Part shown: positions 43,169-53,025 of the stretch, one piece after another
How the letters are laid out: each line of letters starts with the position of its first letter
How positions within the stretch are numbered: the first letter of the stretch is position 1
Assembly: GCF_900236475.1 (NCBI RefSeq)
Contig: NZ_LT963352.1
Span: 3,984,501-4,048,500 of the forward strand
Origin: Streptomyces chartreusis NRRL 3882
Lineage (GTDB): Bacteria; Actinomycetota; Actinomycetes; Streptomycetales; Streptomycetaceae
Direction: 5' to 3'
Length of the DNA: 64,000 nucleotides
Program-made: the position numbers and the translations under genes
The notes under the pieces: generated by a model
What the model was told of the DNA's origin: nothing
The model's database searches: none
What the model saw: only the letters and a program-made list of their open reading frames with translations

Positions 43169-44779
43169 TCACGAGCAGCGCTTGCCGTCCGCGGGAGGGG
43201 TGCCGCGGAGCAGGTACGCGTTGATCGTCCGGTCGATGCAGGAGCTGCCGCGGCCGTACGCCGTGTGGCCGTCGCCGTCGTAGGTGAGGAGGCGGGCCGA
43301 GGAGAGCTGGCCGGCCAGGGCCTGCGCCCAGCGGTACGGGGTCGCGGGGTCACGCGTGGTCCCGACCACGACGATGGGGGCGGCACCCTTCGCCTCGATG
43401 CGCTGCGGCTCGCCCGTGGCGTGCACGGGCCAGTAGGCGCAGTTCAGGGAGGCCCACGCCAGGCCCTCGCCGAAGACCGGGGACGCCTTCTCGAACGTGG
43501 GCAGCGCCCTGCGCACCTCGTCGGGGGTGTCGAAGGCGGGCGGCAGGTCGAGGCAGTTCACGGCCGCGTTGGCGAACATCAGGTTGCTGTAGCCGCCGTC
43601 GGCGTCCCGCTCGTAGTAGCCGTCGGAGAGGACGAGGAGCCCGGAGCCGTCGTTCTTCTTCATCGCGGACGTCAGCGCCTCGCGCAGCTGCTGCCAGGCG
43701 CCCTCGTCGTACATGGCCGCGATCACGCCCGTCGTGGCGAGCGACTCGGTGAGGCGGCGGCCGTCGGGGGCGCCGGTGGCGGCCGGCCGCGCGTCCAGCT
43801 TCTCGAAGAACGCCTTGAGGTTCTCGCCGACCCGCTCGGGCGAGGTGCCCGCGCCGCCCAGCGGGCAGTTCGCGTGCCGTACGCAGTCCCGCGCGAACGA
43901 CCGGAACGCCGTCTCGAAGCCCGCCGTCTGTTCGAGGTTCAGCCGCCGCGCGGGCAGCGACGGGTCCATCGCGCCGTCCAGCACCAGCCGCCCCGCCCGG
44001 TCCGGGAAGAGCCCGGCGTACGTGGCCCCGAGGAAGGTCCCGTAGGAGGCGCCGACGTAGTTCAGCTTCTCGTCGCCGAGCACCGCCCGCACGATGTCCA
44101 TGTCCCGGGCCGCCTCCACGGTGGACACATGGCGCAGCAGCCGGGGCGAGTCCGCGCCGCAGCCCTCGGCGAACGTCCGGTACGCCTTGACCAGTCCGTC
44201 GGTCTCGTCGGCGTCGTCGGGCGTGGTGTCGGTCTGCGTGTACGTGTCCATCCCCGGCCCGTCCAGACACTTGATGGGCTCGCTGCGGGCCACGCCGCGC
44301 GGGTCGACCGCCACCATGTCGTAGCGGGCACGGACCTCGGCCGGGTAGCCGATGCCGGCGTACGCCTGGACGTAGCGGATCGCCGAGCCGCCCGGACCGC
44401 CGGGGTTCACCAGCAGCGAGCCCAGCCGCTCGCCCGGGCCCGTGGCCTTCTTGCGGGCGACGGCGAGCCGGATGTCCCCGGCTGCGGGCTTGGCGTAGTC
44501 GAGCGGCGCCATGATGGTGGCGCACTCGAAGCCGGAGACGCCGCAGCCGCGCCAGGTCGGCTTCTGGGCGTAGTACGGAGTGAGCGCCGCGGGGGTGGCC
44601 CGTGGCAGCGCGACCAGTGCCGCCGCCTGCGCCGCAGCCGTGGCGGACGTCGTCGAGCTCCCGGAGGAGCACGCGGAGACGAGCAGCGCGGCGGTGGCGA
44701 GGAGGCCGGCCGCGGTCCTGGCTCCGCTACGGGCCCTGCGGTGGAGGCCGCCGGATCGGTGAGTGCGCCTTGTGTGCAT
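43169..44779 (-). CDS. Secreted/lipoprotein alpha/beta hydrolase, tripeptidyl aminopeptidase type (TAP-like)
   Basis: 536 residues. Basic N-terminus, hydrophobic segment and lipobox LLVSAC near residue 36, so surface-anchored. The nucleophile elbow is VGASYGTFLG, the oxyanion region LLVNPGGPGGSA, and the late catalytic Asp/His lie in IVVVGTTRDPATPYRWAQAL and YDGDGHTAYGRGS. The C-terminal TAP-like domain ends at CIDRTINAYLLRGTPPADGK. It removes tripeptides or hydrolyses esters outside the cell; the specificity is unknown. Confidence 0.92.
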   Translation of the reverse strand: MHTRRTHRSGGLHRRARSGARTAAGLLATAALLVSACSSGSSTTSATAAAQAAALVALPRATPAALTPYYAQKPTWRGCGVSGFECATIMAPLDYAKPAAGDIRLAVARKKATGPGERLGSLLVNPGGPGGSAIRYVQAYAGIGYPAEVRARYDMVAVDPRGVARSEPIKCLDGPGMDTYTQTDTTPDDADETDGLVKAYRTFAEGCGADSPRLLRHVSTVEAARDMDIVRAVLGDEKLNYVGASYGTFLGATYAGLFPDRAGRLVLDGAMDPSLPARRLNLEQTAGFETAFRSFARDCVRHANCPLGGAGTSPERVGENLKAFFEKLDARPAATGAPDGRRLTESLATTGVIAAMYDEGAWQQLREALTSAMKKNDGSGLLVLSDGYYERDADGGYSNLMFANAAVNCLDLPPAFDTPDEVRRALPTFEKASPVFGEGLAWASLNCAYWPVHATGEPQRIEAKGAAPIVVVGTTRDPATPYRWAQALAGQLSSARLLTYDGDGHTAYGRGSSCIDRTINAYLLRGTPPADGKRCS

Positions 44780-44906
44780 CCAGCGAGCGTAACTCTGGGC
44801 GACGGGATGGATGCCCTGCGTGCGTGTCGCGCCTCGTACGAGTTACGGCGTCAACCGCGCTTCCCCTCGTGTGAGGCCGCTCGCCTGTCGTCCCGGTCGG
44901 CTCTCC

Positions 44907-46112
44907 TCAGCCCGCTCTGAGTGCCATCGTCATGGCCTCCACCGCGAGCAGCGGGGCCACGTTGCGGTCGAGGGCGTCGCGGCAGGCGGCGATCGCCTCG
45001 ATGCGGCGGAGCGTGGACTCCGGGGAGCTGCCGCGGGCGAGACGCTCCAGGGCGTCCTCGGCGTCGGCGTTGGCGATGGCCACGCGGGAGCCGAGCTGGA
45101 GGGCGAGGACGTCGCGGTAGAAGGCCGTGAGGTCGGTCAGCGCGAGGTCGAGGCTGTCGCGCTGCGTGCGCGTTCTGCGGCGCTTCTGCTTGTCCTCCAG
45201 GTCCTTGATCACGCCCGCCGTGCCGCGCGGCATCCGGCCGCCCTGGGCCGCGCCGAGGGCGGCCCTCAGCTCCTCGGTCTCCTTGGCGTCCGTCTCCTCG
45301 GCGAGCTGTTTGGCGTCCTCGGCGGCCGCGTCGACGAGCTCCTGCGCGGCCTTGAGCGCGCCGCCGATGTCCTCGACCCGCAGCGGCAGTCTCAGCACGG
45401 CGGCACGGCGCTCACGCGCGGCCGGGTCGGTGGCCAGGCGGCGGGCCCGGTCGACATGGCCCTGGGTCGCGCGGGCCGCCGCGGCGGCGACGCCGGGCTC
45501 GATGCCCTCGCGGCGTACGAGCATGTCGGCGACGGCGTCCACCGACGGCGTGCTCAGGTTCAGGTGGCGGCAGCGGGAGCGGATGGTCGGCAGGACGTCC
45601 TCGATGGAGGGGGCGCACAGCAGCCAGACCGTGCGCGGGGCGGGCTCCTCCACGGCCTTGAGGACGGCGTTGGCCGACTTCTCGTTCAGCCGCTCGGCGT
45701 CCTCGACGAGGATGACCTGCCAGCGGCCGTTGGCCGGCGACGTGAACGACTTGCGGACGGTGTCGCGCATGTCGTCGGCCAGGATCTGGGTGCCGACCGC
45801 GGCGACGGTGGTGACGTCTGCGTGCGTGCCGATCAGGCCCGTGTGACATCCGTCGCAGAAGCCACAGCCCGGGGAGCCGCCGAGGGCCCGGTCCGGGCTG
45901 ACGCACTGCAGGGCCGCCGCGAACGCCCGCGCCGCCTGGTTCCGCCCGGCCCCGGGCGGGCCCGTGAACAGCCACGCGTGCGTCATCTTCGAGGTCTCGG
46001 GCGGCGGAGCGTCGGCCGCGGCCGCGGTGACCAGGGCGTCGGCGTCCCGGGCGGCGGCGTCCAGCTGCTCGCTCACCCTCTCCTGCCCGACGAGGTCGTC
46101 CCACACGGTCAT
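44907..46112 (-). CDS. holB: DNA polymerase III delta' subunit
   Basis: 401-residue clamp-loader subunit. MTVWDDLVGQERVSEQLDAA opens the AAA+ fold; the nucleotide loop is TGPPGAGRNQAA, lacking the GKT lysine, as delta' subunits do not hydrolyse ATP. The zinc module contains CVSPDRALGGSPGCGFCDGC and then H. SRC motif in TIRSRCRHLNL. It lies 160 bp after the tmk fusion gene in the tmk-holB order seen widely in bacteria. Confidence 0.95.
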   Translation of the reverse strand: MTVWDDLVGQERVSEQLDAAARDADALVTAAAADAPPPETSKMTHAWLFTGPPGAGRNQAARAFAAALQCVSPDRALGGSPGCGFCDGCHTGLIGTHADVTTVAAVGTQILADDMRDTVRKSFTSPANGRWQVILVEDAERLNEKSANAVLKAVEEPAPRTVWLLCAPSIEDVLPTIRSRCRHLNLSTPSVDAVADMLVRREGIEPGVAAAAARATQGHVDRARRLATDPAARERRAAVLRLPLRVEDIGGALKAAQELVDAAAEDAKQLAEETDAKETEELRAALGAAQGGRMPRGTAGVIKDLEDKQKRRRTRTQRDSLDLALTDLTAFYRDVLALQLGSRVAIANADAEDALERLARGSSPESTLRRIEAIAACRDALDRNVAPLLAVEAMTMALRAG

Positions 46113-46272
46113 GGGTCACGCCGCCCTTTCGTCACGTTCCACGCTGCGAGATCCATTGTGGGGGCGACCACTGACAACGCCTGCCGCCGCCTGATCCCGC
46201 GGGCCCGGCCGAAGCCCCCCGGGTCCGTCTCCCTGCTTCGGCCCGGGCTCCCCTGGGGGACCACCGGAGTCC

Positions 46273-49200
46273 TCAGCGGCCCCGGCCGCCCTTCCCCCGG
46301 CGCCCCCGCCCCTCGTCCGGCTCGTCCTCGTGCGGTCCGAGCAGCTCGTCGGCCAGCGAGGGGAGATCGTCCAGCGGCGTCTCCTCGGCCCAGTCGGACC
46401 GCGGGCGGCGGGGCCGGCCCTCGGCGTCGAGCTGGGGCATCTCCCGCGTACGGTCCTCGGTCCCGTCGGGCCGGACGGCCGGAGCGTCCTCCCGGAAGTA
46501 CCCGGGCGGAACCCGGTCCGCGGGTTCGTCCCCGCGTACGGGCGGCAGCACGGCCGTCTCCTCGGCGTCCCCCGGCCGGACGGGCGGCAGCACGGCCGTC
46601 TCGTCCGCGTCCGCCGGCCGGACCGGAGGCAGCACGGCCGTCTCGTCGGCCGCCCCGGAGGGCACCGGGGGCAGCACCTCGGTCTCATCGCCGGATCCGG
46701 ACCCGGAGCTCGAGCCGGAGCTGGGGCGAACCGGCGGCAGTACCTCCGTCTCCTCCCCCGCCCCCGGCGGAACCGGCGGCTTGGGCAGCTCGGCCGTCAC
46801 CTCCGCGTCGGACGCCTCGGAGGTCCGGCCCCGGCCCTGCTCCTCGTCCCGCACCGGGCGCAGCACGGTCGTGTCGTCCGCGGAGCGGCCCGGTGTCACC
46901 ACGGGCGTCGGCACCGTCGCCGCGTCCTGAGCGGCCGTCGACCCGGAGGCCCCCCGCGGGGCAGAGCTCTTCGGCCCGGCCTCCGCGGCGGCGGCCGCCG
47001 CTTCCGCCAGGCGCCGCGCCTCCTCGGCCCGCAGCAGGGCCTCCTCGGCCTTGCGCTGCTTCTCCAGGCGGAGCGCCTCGGCCTCGGCACGCAGCCGGGC
47101 CTCTTCCTCGGCCTGCTTGCGGCGGCGCTCCTCCTCGGCCTTGCGGCGGGCCTCCTCCTCGGCGCGGGCCTTCTCCTCCGCGAGGAGCCGTGCCCGCTCC
47201 TCCTCGGCCTTCTTCCGGGCTTCCTCGGCCCGCCGCCGGGCCTCCTCCGCCTGCCGTTCGGCCTCGCGCCGCTGCGCCTCTTCCAGCTCGCGCCGCTTGC
47301 GCTCCTCCTCCTCGGCACGCAGGCGGGCGAGCTGCTCCTGCCGCTCACGCTCCAGGCGCTCCTCCTCCGCCTTGCGGGCGGCCTCTTCCTCGGCCTTCCG
47401 GCGGGCCTCCTCCTCGGCCTTCTTCCGCGCCTCCTCCCGGGCCTTGATCTCGGCCTCGGACAGCGGCAGCACCTGGTCGAGCCGGTGCCGGATGACGGTC
47501 GTGACGGCCTCGGGCTCCTGGCCGGCGTCCACCACCAGGTACCGCCCGGCGTCGGCCGCGGCCAGGGTCAGGAAACCGGCCCGCACGCGCGCGTGGAACT
47601 CGGCCGGCTCCGACTCCAGCCGGTCCGGCGCCTCGGTGAACCGCTCGCGCGCGGTCTCCGGCGCGACGTCCAGCAGGACGGTCAGATGCGGCACCAGTCC
47701 GTTCGTCGCCCAGCGGTTGATCCGGGCGATCTCGGTCGGCGACAGGTCACGGCCCGCCCCCTGGTAGGCCACGGACGAGTCGATGTACCGGTCGGAGATG
47801 ACGACAGCGCCGCGCTCCAGGGCGGGCCGTACGACGGTGTCGATGTGCTCGGCCCGGTCGGCCGCGTACAACAGCGCCTCCGCACGGTGCGACAGCCCCT
47901 CGCTCGACACGTCCAGCAGGATCGACCGCAGCCGCTTGCCCACCGGCGTCGCTCCCGGCTCGCGGGTCAGCACGACCTCGTGGCCCTTGCCGCGGATCCA
48001 CTCGGCGAGCGCCTCGGCCTGCGTGGACTTCCCGGCCCCGTCGCCGCCCTCCAGGGCGATGAAGAAACCGGAGGCCGCGGGCGCCTGCTCGGGGTCGTCG
48101 CCGCGGAGCAGCGCGTCGCGCAGGTCCTGCCGCAGCGGCACTCCGGAACGGTCGTCGACCTTGGCCAGCACCAGCGCGGCCACCGGCAGCAGCAGGGCGC
48201 CGGCCAGCATCAGCGTGAAGGCCGCGCCGCCGTGCGCGAAGACGAACTTGCCGCTCTCCAGCCGGTGCGGCCCGATCCCCGCCGCCACCACCGGGGCGAT
48301 CACCGCGCCGAGGGCGACGCAGACCCGGACGACAGCGTGCAGGTGCTCCGTCGTACGGGACCGCCTGTACTCCTCGGTCTCCTGGTCGAGCAGCGTGTGC
48401 CCGGTGTTGGCGGCCATGCCCGCGCCGACGCCGGCCAGAGCGAGGATCAGCAGCACGCTGGTGACGTCCGGGACCAGCCCGGCGGCCAGCAGCGCGACAC
48501 CCGTGAAGGCGATGGCCAGCGCGAGCAGCCGGCGGCGCGACAGGGCGGGCAGCAGCGAGGGCGCCGTACGGATGCCGACGACGACACCGCCGGTCAGCGC
48601 GCCCACGAACAGCCCGTACAGCACCGGGCCGCCGCCCAGGTCCTTGGCGTGCAGCACGGCCACGGCGACCGCGGCGGACACCGCGGCGGCGACGGCCGCG
48701 CAGGCCAGCACCAGCAGCGGCATCACGCCGGTGCGTCCCTTGTCGGCGCCGGTGCCGGTCTTCGGGCGGCGCAGCCCCTCGAGCGGCGACCGCGCGCGCG
48801 GGGTGCGCGTGGCGGGCAGCTCCAGGAAGGTCAGCACGGACAGGGACGCGGCGAACAGCCCTGCCGCCACGTAGGAGGCGAGGGCCGCCTGGTGCTGGCC
48901 GAACCAGTCGATGCCGGCGCCCAGCAGGTTGTTGAACAGGGACGCGACGACGAGCGCGACGGCCGCGAGCGGGATCGCGACGAAGCCGGTGCGCAGCGAC
49001 AGGCGGCGCAGGGCGTCCATGTGGTCCGGCAGCGGCCGGACCGTCGCGCCTTCCGGCGGCGGGGGCGGCAGCAGCGCGGGGGCCGCGCTCTCGCGGCACA
49101 CCGTCCAGAACCGCTCGGCGACTCCGGTCACGAATGCCGTGACGAGGAGGACGGCCAGCGCGTCGTCGGGCGTCCAGTCGATCCACAGCGGCGCGACGAT

Positions 49201-49593
49201 GAGCAGCGCCGCGCGCAGCCCGTCCGCGCCCACCATGGTCCAGCGGCGGTCCAGCGGGCCGTCCTGGGAGGTGAGCGCCGTGAGCGGGCCGAGCAGCACG
49301 GCGCCGAACAGGAGCGTCGCCAGGATGCGCACCCCGAAAACGGTCGCCACTGCGAACGCCACGCCGCGGTAGCCGCCCCCGAACGAACCTTCGGCGACGG
49401 CCGCTTGGAGGGCGAGGACGACCAGCACGAGAAGGGCGAGGGTGTCGCCCACGCCGCCCACGAGCTGCGCGCTCCACAACCGCTTCAACTGCGGACGGCG
49501 CAGCAGGGCGCGGACGGCACGCTCGCGGGAGTCCGCGACGAGGGCGTCGTCAGGGGCCGGCTGAGAGGCCGTTGGATGCTCGGCTCGCGTCAT
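46273..49593 (-). CDS. tmk: MFS-like membrane domain/thymidylate kinase fusion protein
   Basis: 1106 residues in at least three parts. Residues ~1-480 are a transporter-like membrane domain with about 12 helices. Residues ~505-715 are thymidylate kinase (dTMP to dTDP): P-loop EGGDGAGKST, TREPGATPVGK, the DRY-type SDRYIDSSVAYQGAGR. Residues ~720-880 are an Ala/Glu/Arg coiled coil (ARRKAEEEAARKAEEERLER). The acidic tail has five (D/E)ET(E/A)VLPPV repeats. This architecture is known in streptomycetes; why a soluble nucleotide kinase is joined to a membrane domain is unclear. Confidence 0.93.
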   Translation of the reverse strand: MTRAEHPTASQPAPDDALVADSRERAVRALLRRPQLKRLWSAQLVGGVGDTLALLVLVVLALQAAVAEGSFGGGYRGVAFAVATVFGVRILATLLFGAVLLGPLTALTSQDGPLDRRWTMVGADGLRAALLIVAPLWIDWTPDDALAVLLVTAFVTGVAERFWTVCRESAAPALLPPPPPEGATVRPLPDHMDALRRLSLRTGFVAIPLAAVALVVASLFNNLLGAGIDWFGQHQAALASYVAAGLFAASLSVLTFLELPATRTPRARSPLEGLRRPKTGTGADKGRTGVMPLLVLACAAVAAAVSAAVAVAVLHAKDLGGGPVLYGLFVGALTGGVVVGIRTAPSLLPALSRRRLLALAIAFTGVALLAAGLVPDVTSVLLILALAGVGAGMAANTGHTLLDQETEEYRRSRTTEHLHAVVRVCVALGAVIAPVVAAGIGPHRLESGKFVFAHGGAAFTLMLAGALLLPVAALVLAKVDDRSGVPLRQDLRDALLRGDDPEQAPAASGFFIALEGGDGAGKSTQAEALAEWIRGKGHEVVLTREPGATPVGKRLRSILLDVSSEGLSHRAEALLYAADRAEHIDTVVRPALERGAVVISDRYIDSSVAYQGAGRDLSPTEIARINRWATNGLVPHLTVLLDVAPETARERFTEAPDRLESEPAEFHARVRAGFLTLAAADAGRYLVVDAGQEPEAVTTVIRHRLDQVLPLSEAEIKAREEARKKAEEEARRKAEEEAARKAEEERLERERQEQLARLRAEEEERKRRELEEAQRREAERQAEEARRRAEEARKKAEEERARLLAEEKARAEEEARRKAEEERRRKQAEEEARLRAEAEALRLEKQRKAEEALLRAEEARRLAEAAAAAAEAGPKSSAPRGASGSTAAQDAATVPTPVVTPGRSADDTTVLRPVRDEEQGRGRTSEASDAEVTAELPKPPVPPGAGEETEVLPPVRPSSGSSSGSGSGDETEVLPPVPSGAADETAVLPPVRPADADETAVLPPVRPGDAEETAVLPPVRGDEPADRVPPGYFREDAPAVRPDGTEDRTREMPQLDAEGRPRRPRSDWAEETPLDDLPSLADELLGPHEDEPDEGRGRRGKGGRGR

Positions 49594-49648
49594 GCGTTCA
49601 GCCTATCGGGAGCCACCGACACCCTGGGATGCCCGGCCTGGCATGCGC

Positions 49649-49679
49649 ACGCCCCGACACCGAAGTGTTGCCGGGGCGT
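49649..49679 (-). terminator. Hairpin between topA and tmk
   Basis: Stem ACGCCCCG/CGGGGCGT with an inner CAC/GTG pair. A second perfect palindrome with nine-base arms lies at 49706-49724. Either could end topA transcription. Confidence 0.5.
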
Positions 49680-49705
49680 TCGCTTTCCGAACCCTGGGCG
49701 AAGAT

Positions 49706-49724
49706 CCGGACCTTGAAGGTCCGG
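49706..49724. promoter_or_regulatory. Perfect palindrome downstream of topA
   Basis: CCGGACCTT-G-AAGGTCCGG has nine-base perfect arms around one base, 26 bp after the topA stop and 113 bp before the tmk start. It is too tight for a normal hairpin loop, so an operator for the tmk gene is possible, though it could also be a terminator part. Confidence 0.4.
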
Positions 49725-49749
49725 ACTCCGAACAGGCTTCGAACGGGCC

Positions 49750-52581
49750 TCAGTCCTCAGCAGGCTCCGACGCGGTCGCCGTCTTGGCGGCCGTCTTCTT
49801 CGCGGTGGTGGTCTTCTTGGCCGTCGTCTTCTTCGCGGTCGTGGTCTTCTTCGCCGCTGTCTTCTTGGCCGCCGTCGTCTTCTTCGCCGGAGCCTTCTTG
49901 GCCGCCTTCTTCGCGGTCTTCTTCGCCGGCCCCTTCGCACGCTTCTCGGCGAGCAGCTCGAAACCGCGCTCCGGGGTGATCGTCTCGACGCTGTCGCCGG
50001 AGCGCAGGGTCGCGTTGGTCTCGCCGTCGGTGACGTACGGCCCGAAGCGGCCGTCCTTGACGACGACCGGCTTCTCGCTGACCGGGTCGGTGCCCAGCTC
50101 CTTCAGCGGCGGCTTGGCGGCCGCCCGGCCACGCTGCTTCGGCTGGGCGTAGATCGCCAGCGCCTCCTCCAGCGTGATCGTGAAGAGCTGCTCCTCGGAC
50201 TGCAGCGAGCGCGAGTCCGTGCCCTTCTTCAGGTACGGGCCGTAGCGGCCGTTCTGCGCGGTGATCTCCTGGCCCTCGGCGTCGGTGCCGACGACACGCG
50301 GCAGCGACATCAGCCTCAGGGCGTCGTCGAGGGTCACCGTGTCCAGGGACATCGTCTTGAACAGGGACGCCGTACGCGGCTTGACCGCGTTCTTGCCCGT
50401 CTTCGGGGTGCCCTCGGGGAGGATCTCCGTCACGTACGGGCCGTAGCGGCCGTCCTTGGCGACGATCGTGTGGCCGGTGGCCGGGTCCGTGCCCAGCTCG
50501 TAGTCACCGCTCGGCTTGGCGAGCAGCTCCTCCGCGAGGTCGACGGTCAGCTCGTCCGGCGCCAGGTCGTCCGGGATGTCGGCGCGCTGGTGCTGCTCGG
50601 TGTCCTTCTCGCCGCGCTCGATGTACGGCCCGTAGCGGCCGACCCGCAGCACGATGTCGTTGCCCACGGGGAACGACGACACCTCGCGGGCGTCGATCGC
50701 GCCCAGGTCGGTCACCAGCTCCTTGAGGCCCCCGAGGTGGTCACCGTCGCCGTTGCCGGCCTCGGCCGCGCCGCCGTTGTGCGTGCCCTCGCCGAAGTAG
50801 AACCGCTTCAGCCACGGCACGGCCTGCGCCTCGCCGCGGGCGATGCGGTCGAGGTCGTCCTCCATCTTGGCGGTGAAGTCGTAGTCGACGAGCCGCCCGA
50901 AGTGCTTCTCCAGGAGGTTGACCACGGCGAAGGACAGGAAGGACGGGACGAGCGCCGTGCCCTTCTTGAACACGTAGCCGCGGTCCAGGATCGTGCCGAT
51001 GATCGACGCGTACGTCGAAGGGCGGCCGATCTCGCGCTCTTCCAGCTCCTTGACCAGGGAGGCCTCGGTATAGCGGGCCGGAGGCTTGGTGGCGTGCCCG
51101 TCGACCGTGATCTCCTCGGCGCTCAGGGCGTCGCCCTCGGAGACCTGGGGGAGCCGGCGCTCGCGGTCGTCCAGCTCGGCGTTCGGGTCGTCGGCACCCT
51201 CGACGTAGGCCTTCAGGAAGCCGTGGAAGGTGATCGTCTTGCCGGACGCGCTGAACTCGACGTCCCGGCCGTCGGCCGCCGTGCCACCGATCTTCACCGT
51301 GACGCTGTTGCCGGTCGCGTCCTTCATCTGGGAGGCGACGGTCCGCTTCCAGATCAGCTCGTACAGCTTGAACTGGTCACCGGTCAGTCCGGTCTCGGCG
51401 GGAGTGCGGAAACGATCACCCGAGGGGCGGATCGCCTCGTGGGCCTCCTGCGCGTTCTTGACCTTCCCGGCGTACGTCCTCGGCTGCGGCGGCAGGTAGT
51501 CGGCGCCGTACAGCTGCGTGACCTGGGCGCGGGCGGCGGAGACCGCCGTGTCGCTCAGCGTCGTGGAGTCCGTACGCATATAGGTGATGTAGCCGTTCTC
51601 GTACAGCTTCTGCGCGATCTGCATCGTGGCCTTCGCGCCGAAGCCGAGCTTGCGGCTGGCTTCCTGCTGCAGCGTCGTCGTACGGAACGGGGCGTACGGC
51701 GAGCGGCGGTAGGGCTTGGACTCGACGGAGCGGACGGCGAACCGCGTCTGCTCCAGGGCGGCGGCCAGGGCGCGGGCGTTCGCCTCGTCGAGGTGGAGGG
51801 TGTTCGCGCTCTTCAGTTGTCCCAGGGAGTCGAAGTCACGGCCCTGCGCGACCCGCCTGCCGTCGACGGACTGGAGGCGCGCGACCAGCGACGACGGGTC
51901 CGACGAGTCTCCCGCGCGGCCGGTCGCGAAGGTACCCGTCAGGTCCCAGTACTCAGCCGAACGAAAGGCGATGCGCTCGCGTTCCCGCTCCACGACGAGT
52001 CGTGTGGCGACCGACTGGACACGGCCCGCGGACAGCCGCGGCATGACCTTCTTCCACAGGACCGGCGAGACCTCGTAGCCGTAGAGACGGTCGAGGATGC
52101 GGCGGGTCTCCTGGGCGTCGACGAGCTTCTGGTTGAGCTGGCGCGGGTTGGCCACGGCGGCCTGGATCGCGGCCTTGGTGATCTCGTGGAAGACCATCCG
52201 CTTGACCGGGACCTTGGGCTTGAGCACCTCCTGGAGGTGCCAGGCGATGGCCTCGCCCTCGCGGTCCTCATCGGTGGCGAGGAAGAGCTCGTCGGAGTCC
52301 TTGAGCAGGTCCTTGAGCTTCTTGACCTGCGCCTTCTTATCGGCGTTGACCACATAGATCGGCTGGAAGTCGTGTTCGACGTCCACACCGAGGCGGCGGA
52401 CCTCGCCGGTGTACTTCTCGGGCACCTCGGCAGCGCCGTTGGGAAGGTCGCGGATGTGCCCGACGCTCGCCTCGACTACGTAGCCGGGGCCCAGGTAGCC
52501 CTTGATCGTCTTCGCCTTGGCAGGCGACTCGACGATGACGAGTCGGCGGCCGCCCTGTGCGGTCTCGCTGGTCGGGGACAA
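49750..52581 (-). CDS. topA: DNA topoisomerase I with lysine-rich tail
   Basis: 943 residues. Type IA enzyme that relaxes negative supercoils. TOPRIM domain: LVIVESPAKAKTIKGYLG, ATDEDREGEAIAWHL. Active-site tyrosine in YITYMRTDSTTLS. No zinc fingers; instead the actinobacterial repeat domains (DGRYGPYVTEILPEGT, NGRYGPYLKKGTDSRS, DGRFGPYVTDGET) and a C-terminal tail of KKTAAKKTTTAKK-type repeats. Start set at TTG 52581 (SPTSETAQGGRR) with GGAGAGAAG upstream; in-frame codons to 52713 do not match the family. Confidence 0.97.
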   Translation of the reverse strand: MSPTSETAQGGRRLVIVESPAKAKTIKGYLGPGYVVEASVGHIRDLPNGAAEVPEKYTGEVRRLGVDVEHDFQPIYVVNADKKAQVKKLKDLLKDSDELFLATDEDREGEAIAWHLQEVLKPKVPVKRMVFHEITKAAIQAAVANPRQLNQKLVDAQETRRILDRLYGYEVSPVLWKKVMPRLSAGRVQSVATRLVVERERERIAFRSAEYWDLTGTFATGRAGDSSDPSSLVARLQSVDGRRVAQGRDFDSLGQLKSANTLHLDEANARALAAALEQTRFAVRSVESKPYRRSPYAPFRTTTLQQEASRKLGFGAKATMQIAQKLYENGYITYMRTDSTTLSDTAVSAARAQVTQLYGADYLPPQPRTYAGKVKNAQEAHEAIRPSGDRFRTPAETGLTGDQFKLYELIWKRTVASQMKDATGNSVTVKIGGTAADGRDVEFSASGKTITFHGFLKAYVEGADDPNAELDDRERRLPQVSEGDALSAEEITVDGHATKPPARYTEASLVKELEEREIGRPSTYASIIGTILDRGYVFKKGTALVPSFLSFAVVNLLEKHFGRLVDYDFTAKMEDDLDRIARGEAQAVPWLKRFYFGEGTHNGGAAEAGNGDGDHLGGLKELVTDLGAIDAREVSSFPVGNDIVLRVGRYGPYIERGEKDTEQHQRADIPDDLAPDELTVDLAEELLAKPSGDYELGTDPATGHTIVAKDGRYGPYVTEILPEGTPKTGKNAVKPRTASLFKTMSLDTVTLDDALRLMSLPRVVGTDAEGQEITAQNGRYGPYLKKGTDSRSLQSEEQLFTITLEEALAIYAQPKQRGRAAAKPPLKELGTDPVSEKPVVVKDGRFGPYVTDGETNATLRSGDSVETITPERGFELLAEKRAKGPAKKTAKKAAKKAPAKKTTAAKKTAAKKTTTAKKTTAKKTTTAKKTAAKTATASEPAED

Positions 52582-52827
52582 CTTCGCTCTTCTCTCCGGT
52601 CGACGCTGGGGCCTCCCCAGGGTTCGTCTCCCGGGGTCGGGTCGTGGTGACGCTGCGGAGTGTGACGGTACATCCCGCCCCCGTGTCAAACGGGAAAAGC
52701 CCGCAACGGCCACTCGAACGGTAACCCGACTACCACCATTCCTGCCGCCCGGAGTGCCCGGACCCGGCCCGGCCCCATGCGGAGTGCAACCTCACGGTCA
52801 CCCACAGGCGCGTTGCCGACACGGAAT

Positions 52828-53025
52828 TCAGAGGCGGCCGAAGCACCAGATTCCGGCCGCCAGAGCGAGCACGGCGGCGACGCTCGCGAGGGTCGCCGAC
52901 GCGACGGGGCTCACGCCCTGGGCGACCGGCCGGTGCTGACGGACGCGTGTCACGGTCCACACCAGCAGTCCGCCTCCGAACAGGGAGAACACCGCTCCCG
53001 CGAAGATCGCCGGTTCGCTCTCCAT
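52828..53025 (-). CDS. Small membrane protein, unknown function
   Basis: 65 residues with two predicted membrane helices (FAGAVFSLFGGGLLVWTV and VASATLASVAAVLALAAGIW) joined by a basic loop with RVRQHRP. Not assigned to a family. It sits upstream of topA, 246 bp away, on the same strand. No strong ribosome site. Confidence 0.65.
   Translation of the reverse strand: MESEPAIFAGAVFSLFGGGLLVWTVTRVRQHRPVAQGVSPVASATLASVAAVLALAAGIWCFGRL

Noticed and set aside
46330-49716. 1128-residue plus-strand frame over the tmk fusion
   Set aside because: Mirror of the coiled-coil and membrane regions; His/Gln/Arg-rich with no domain.
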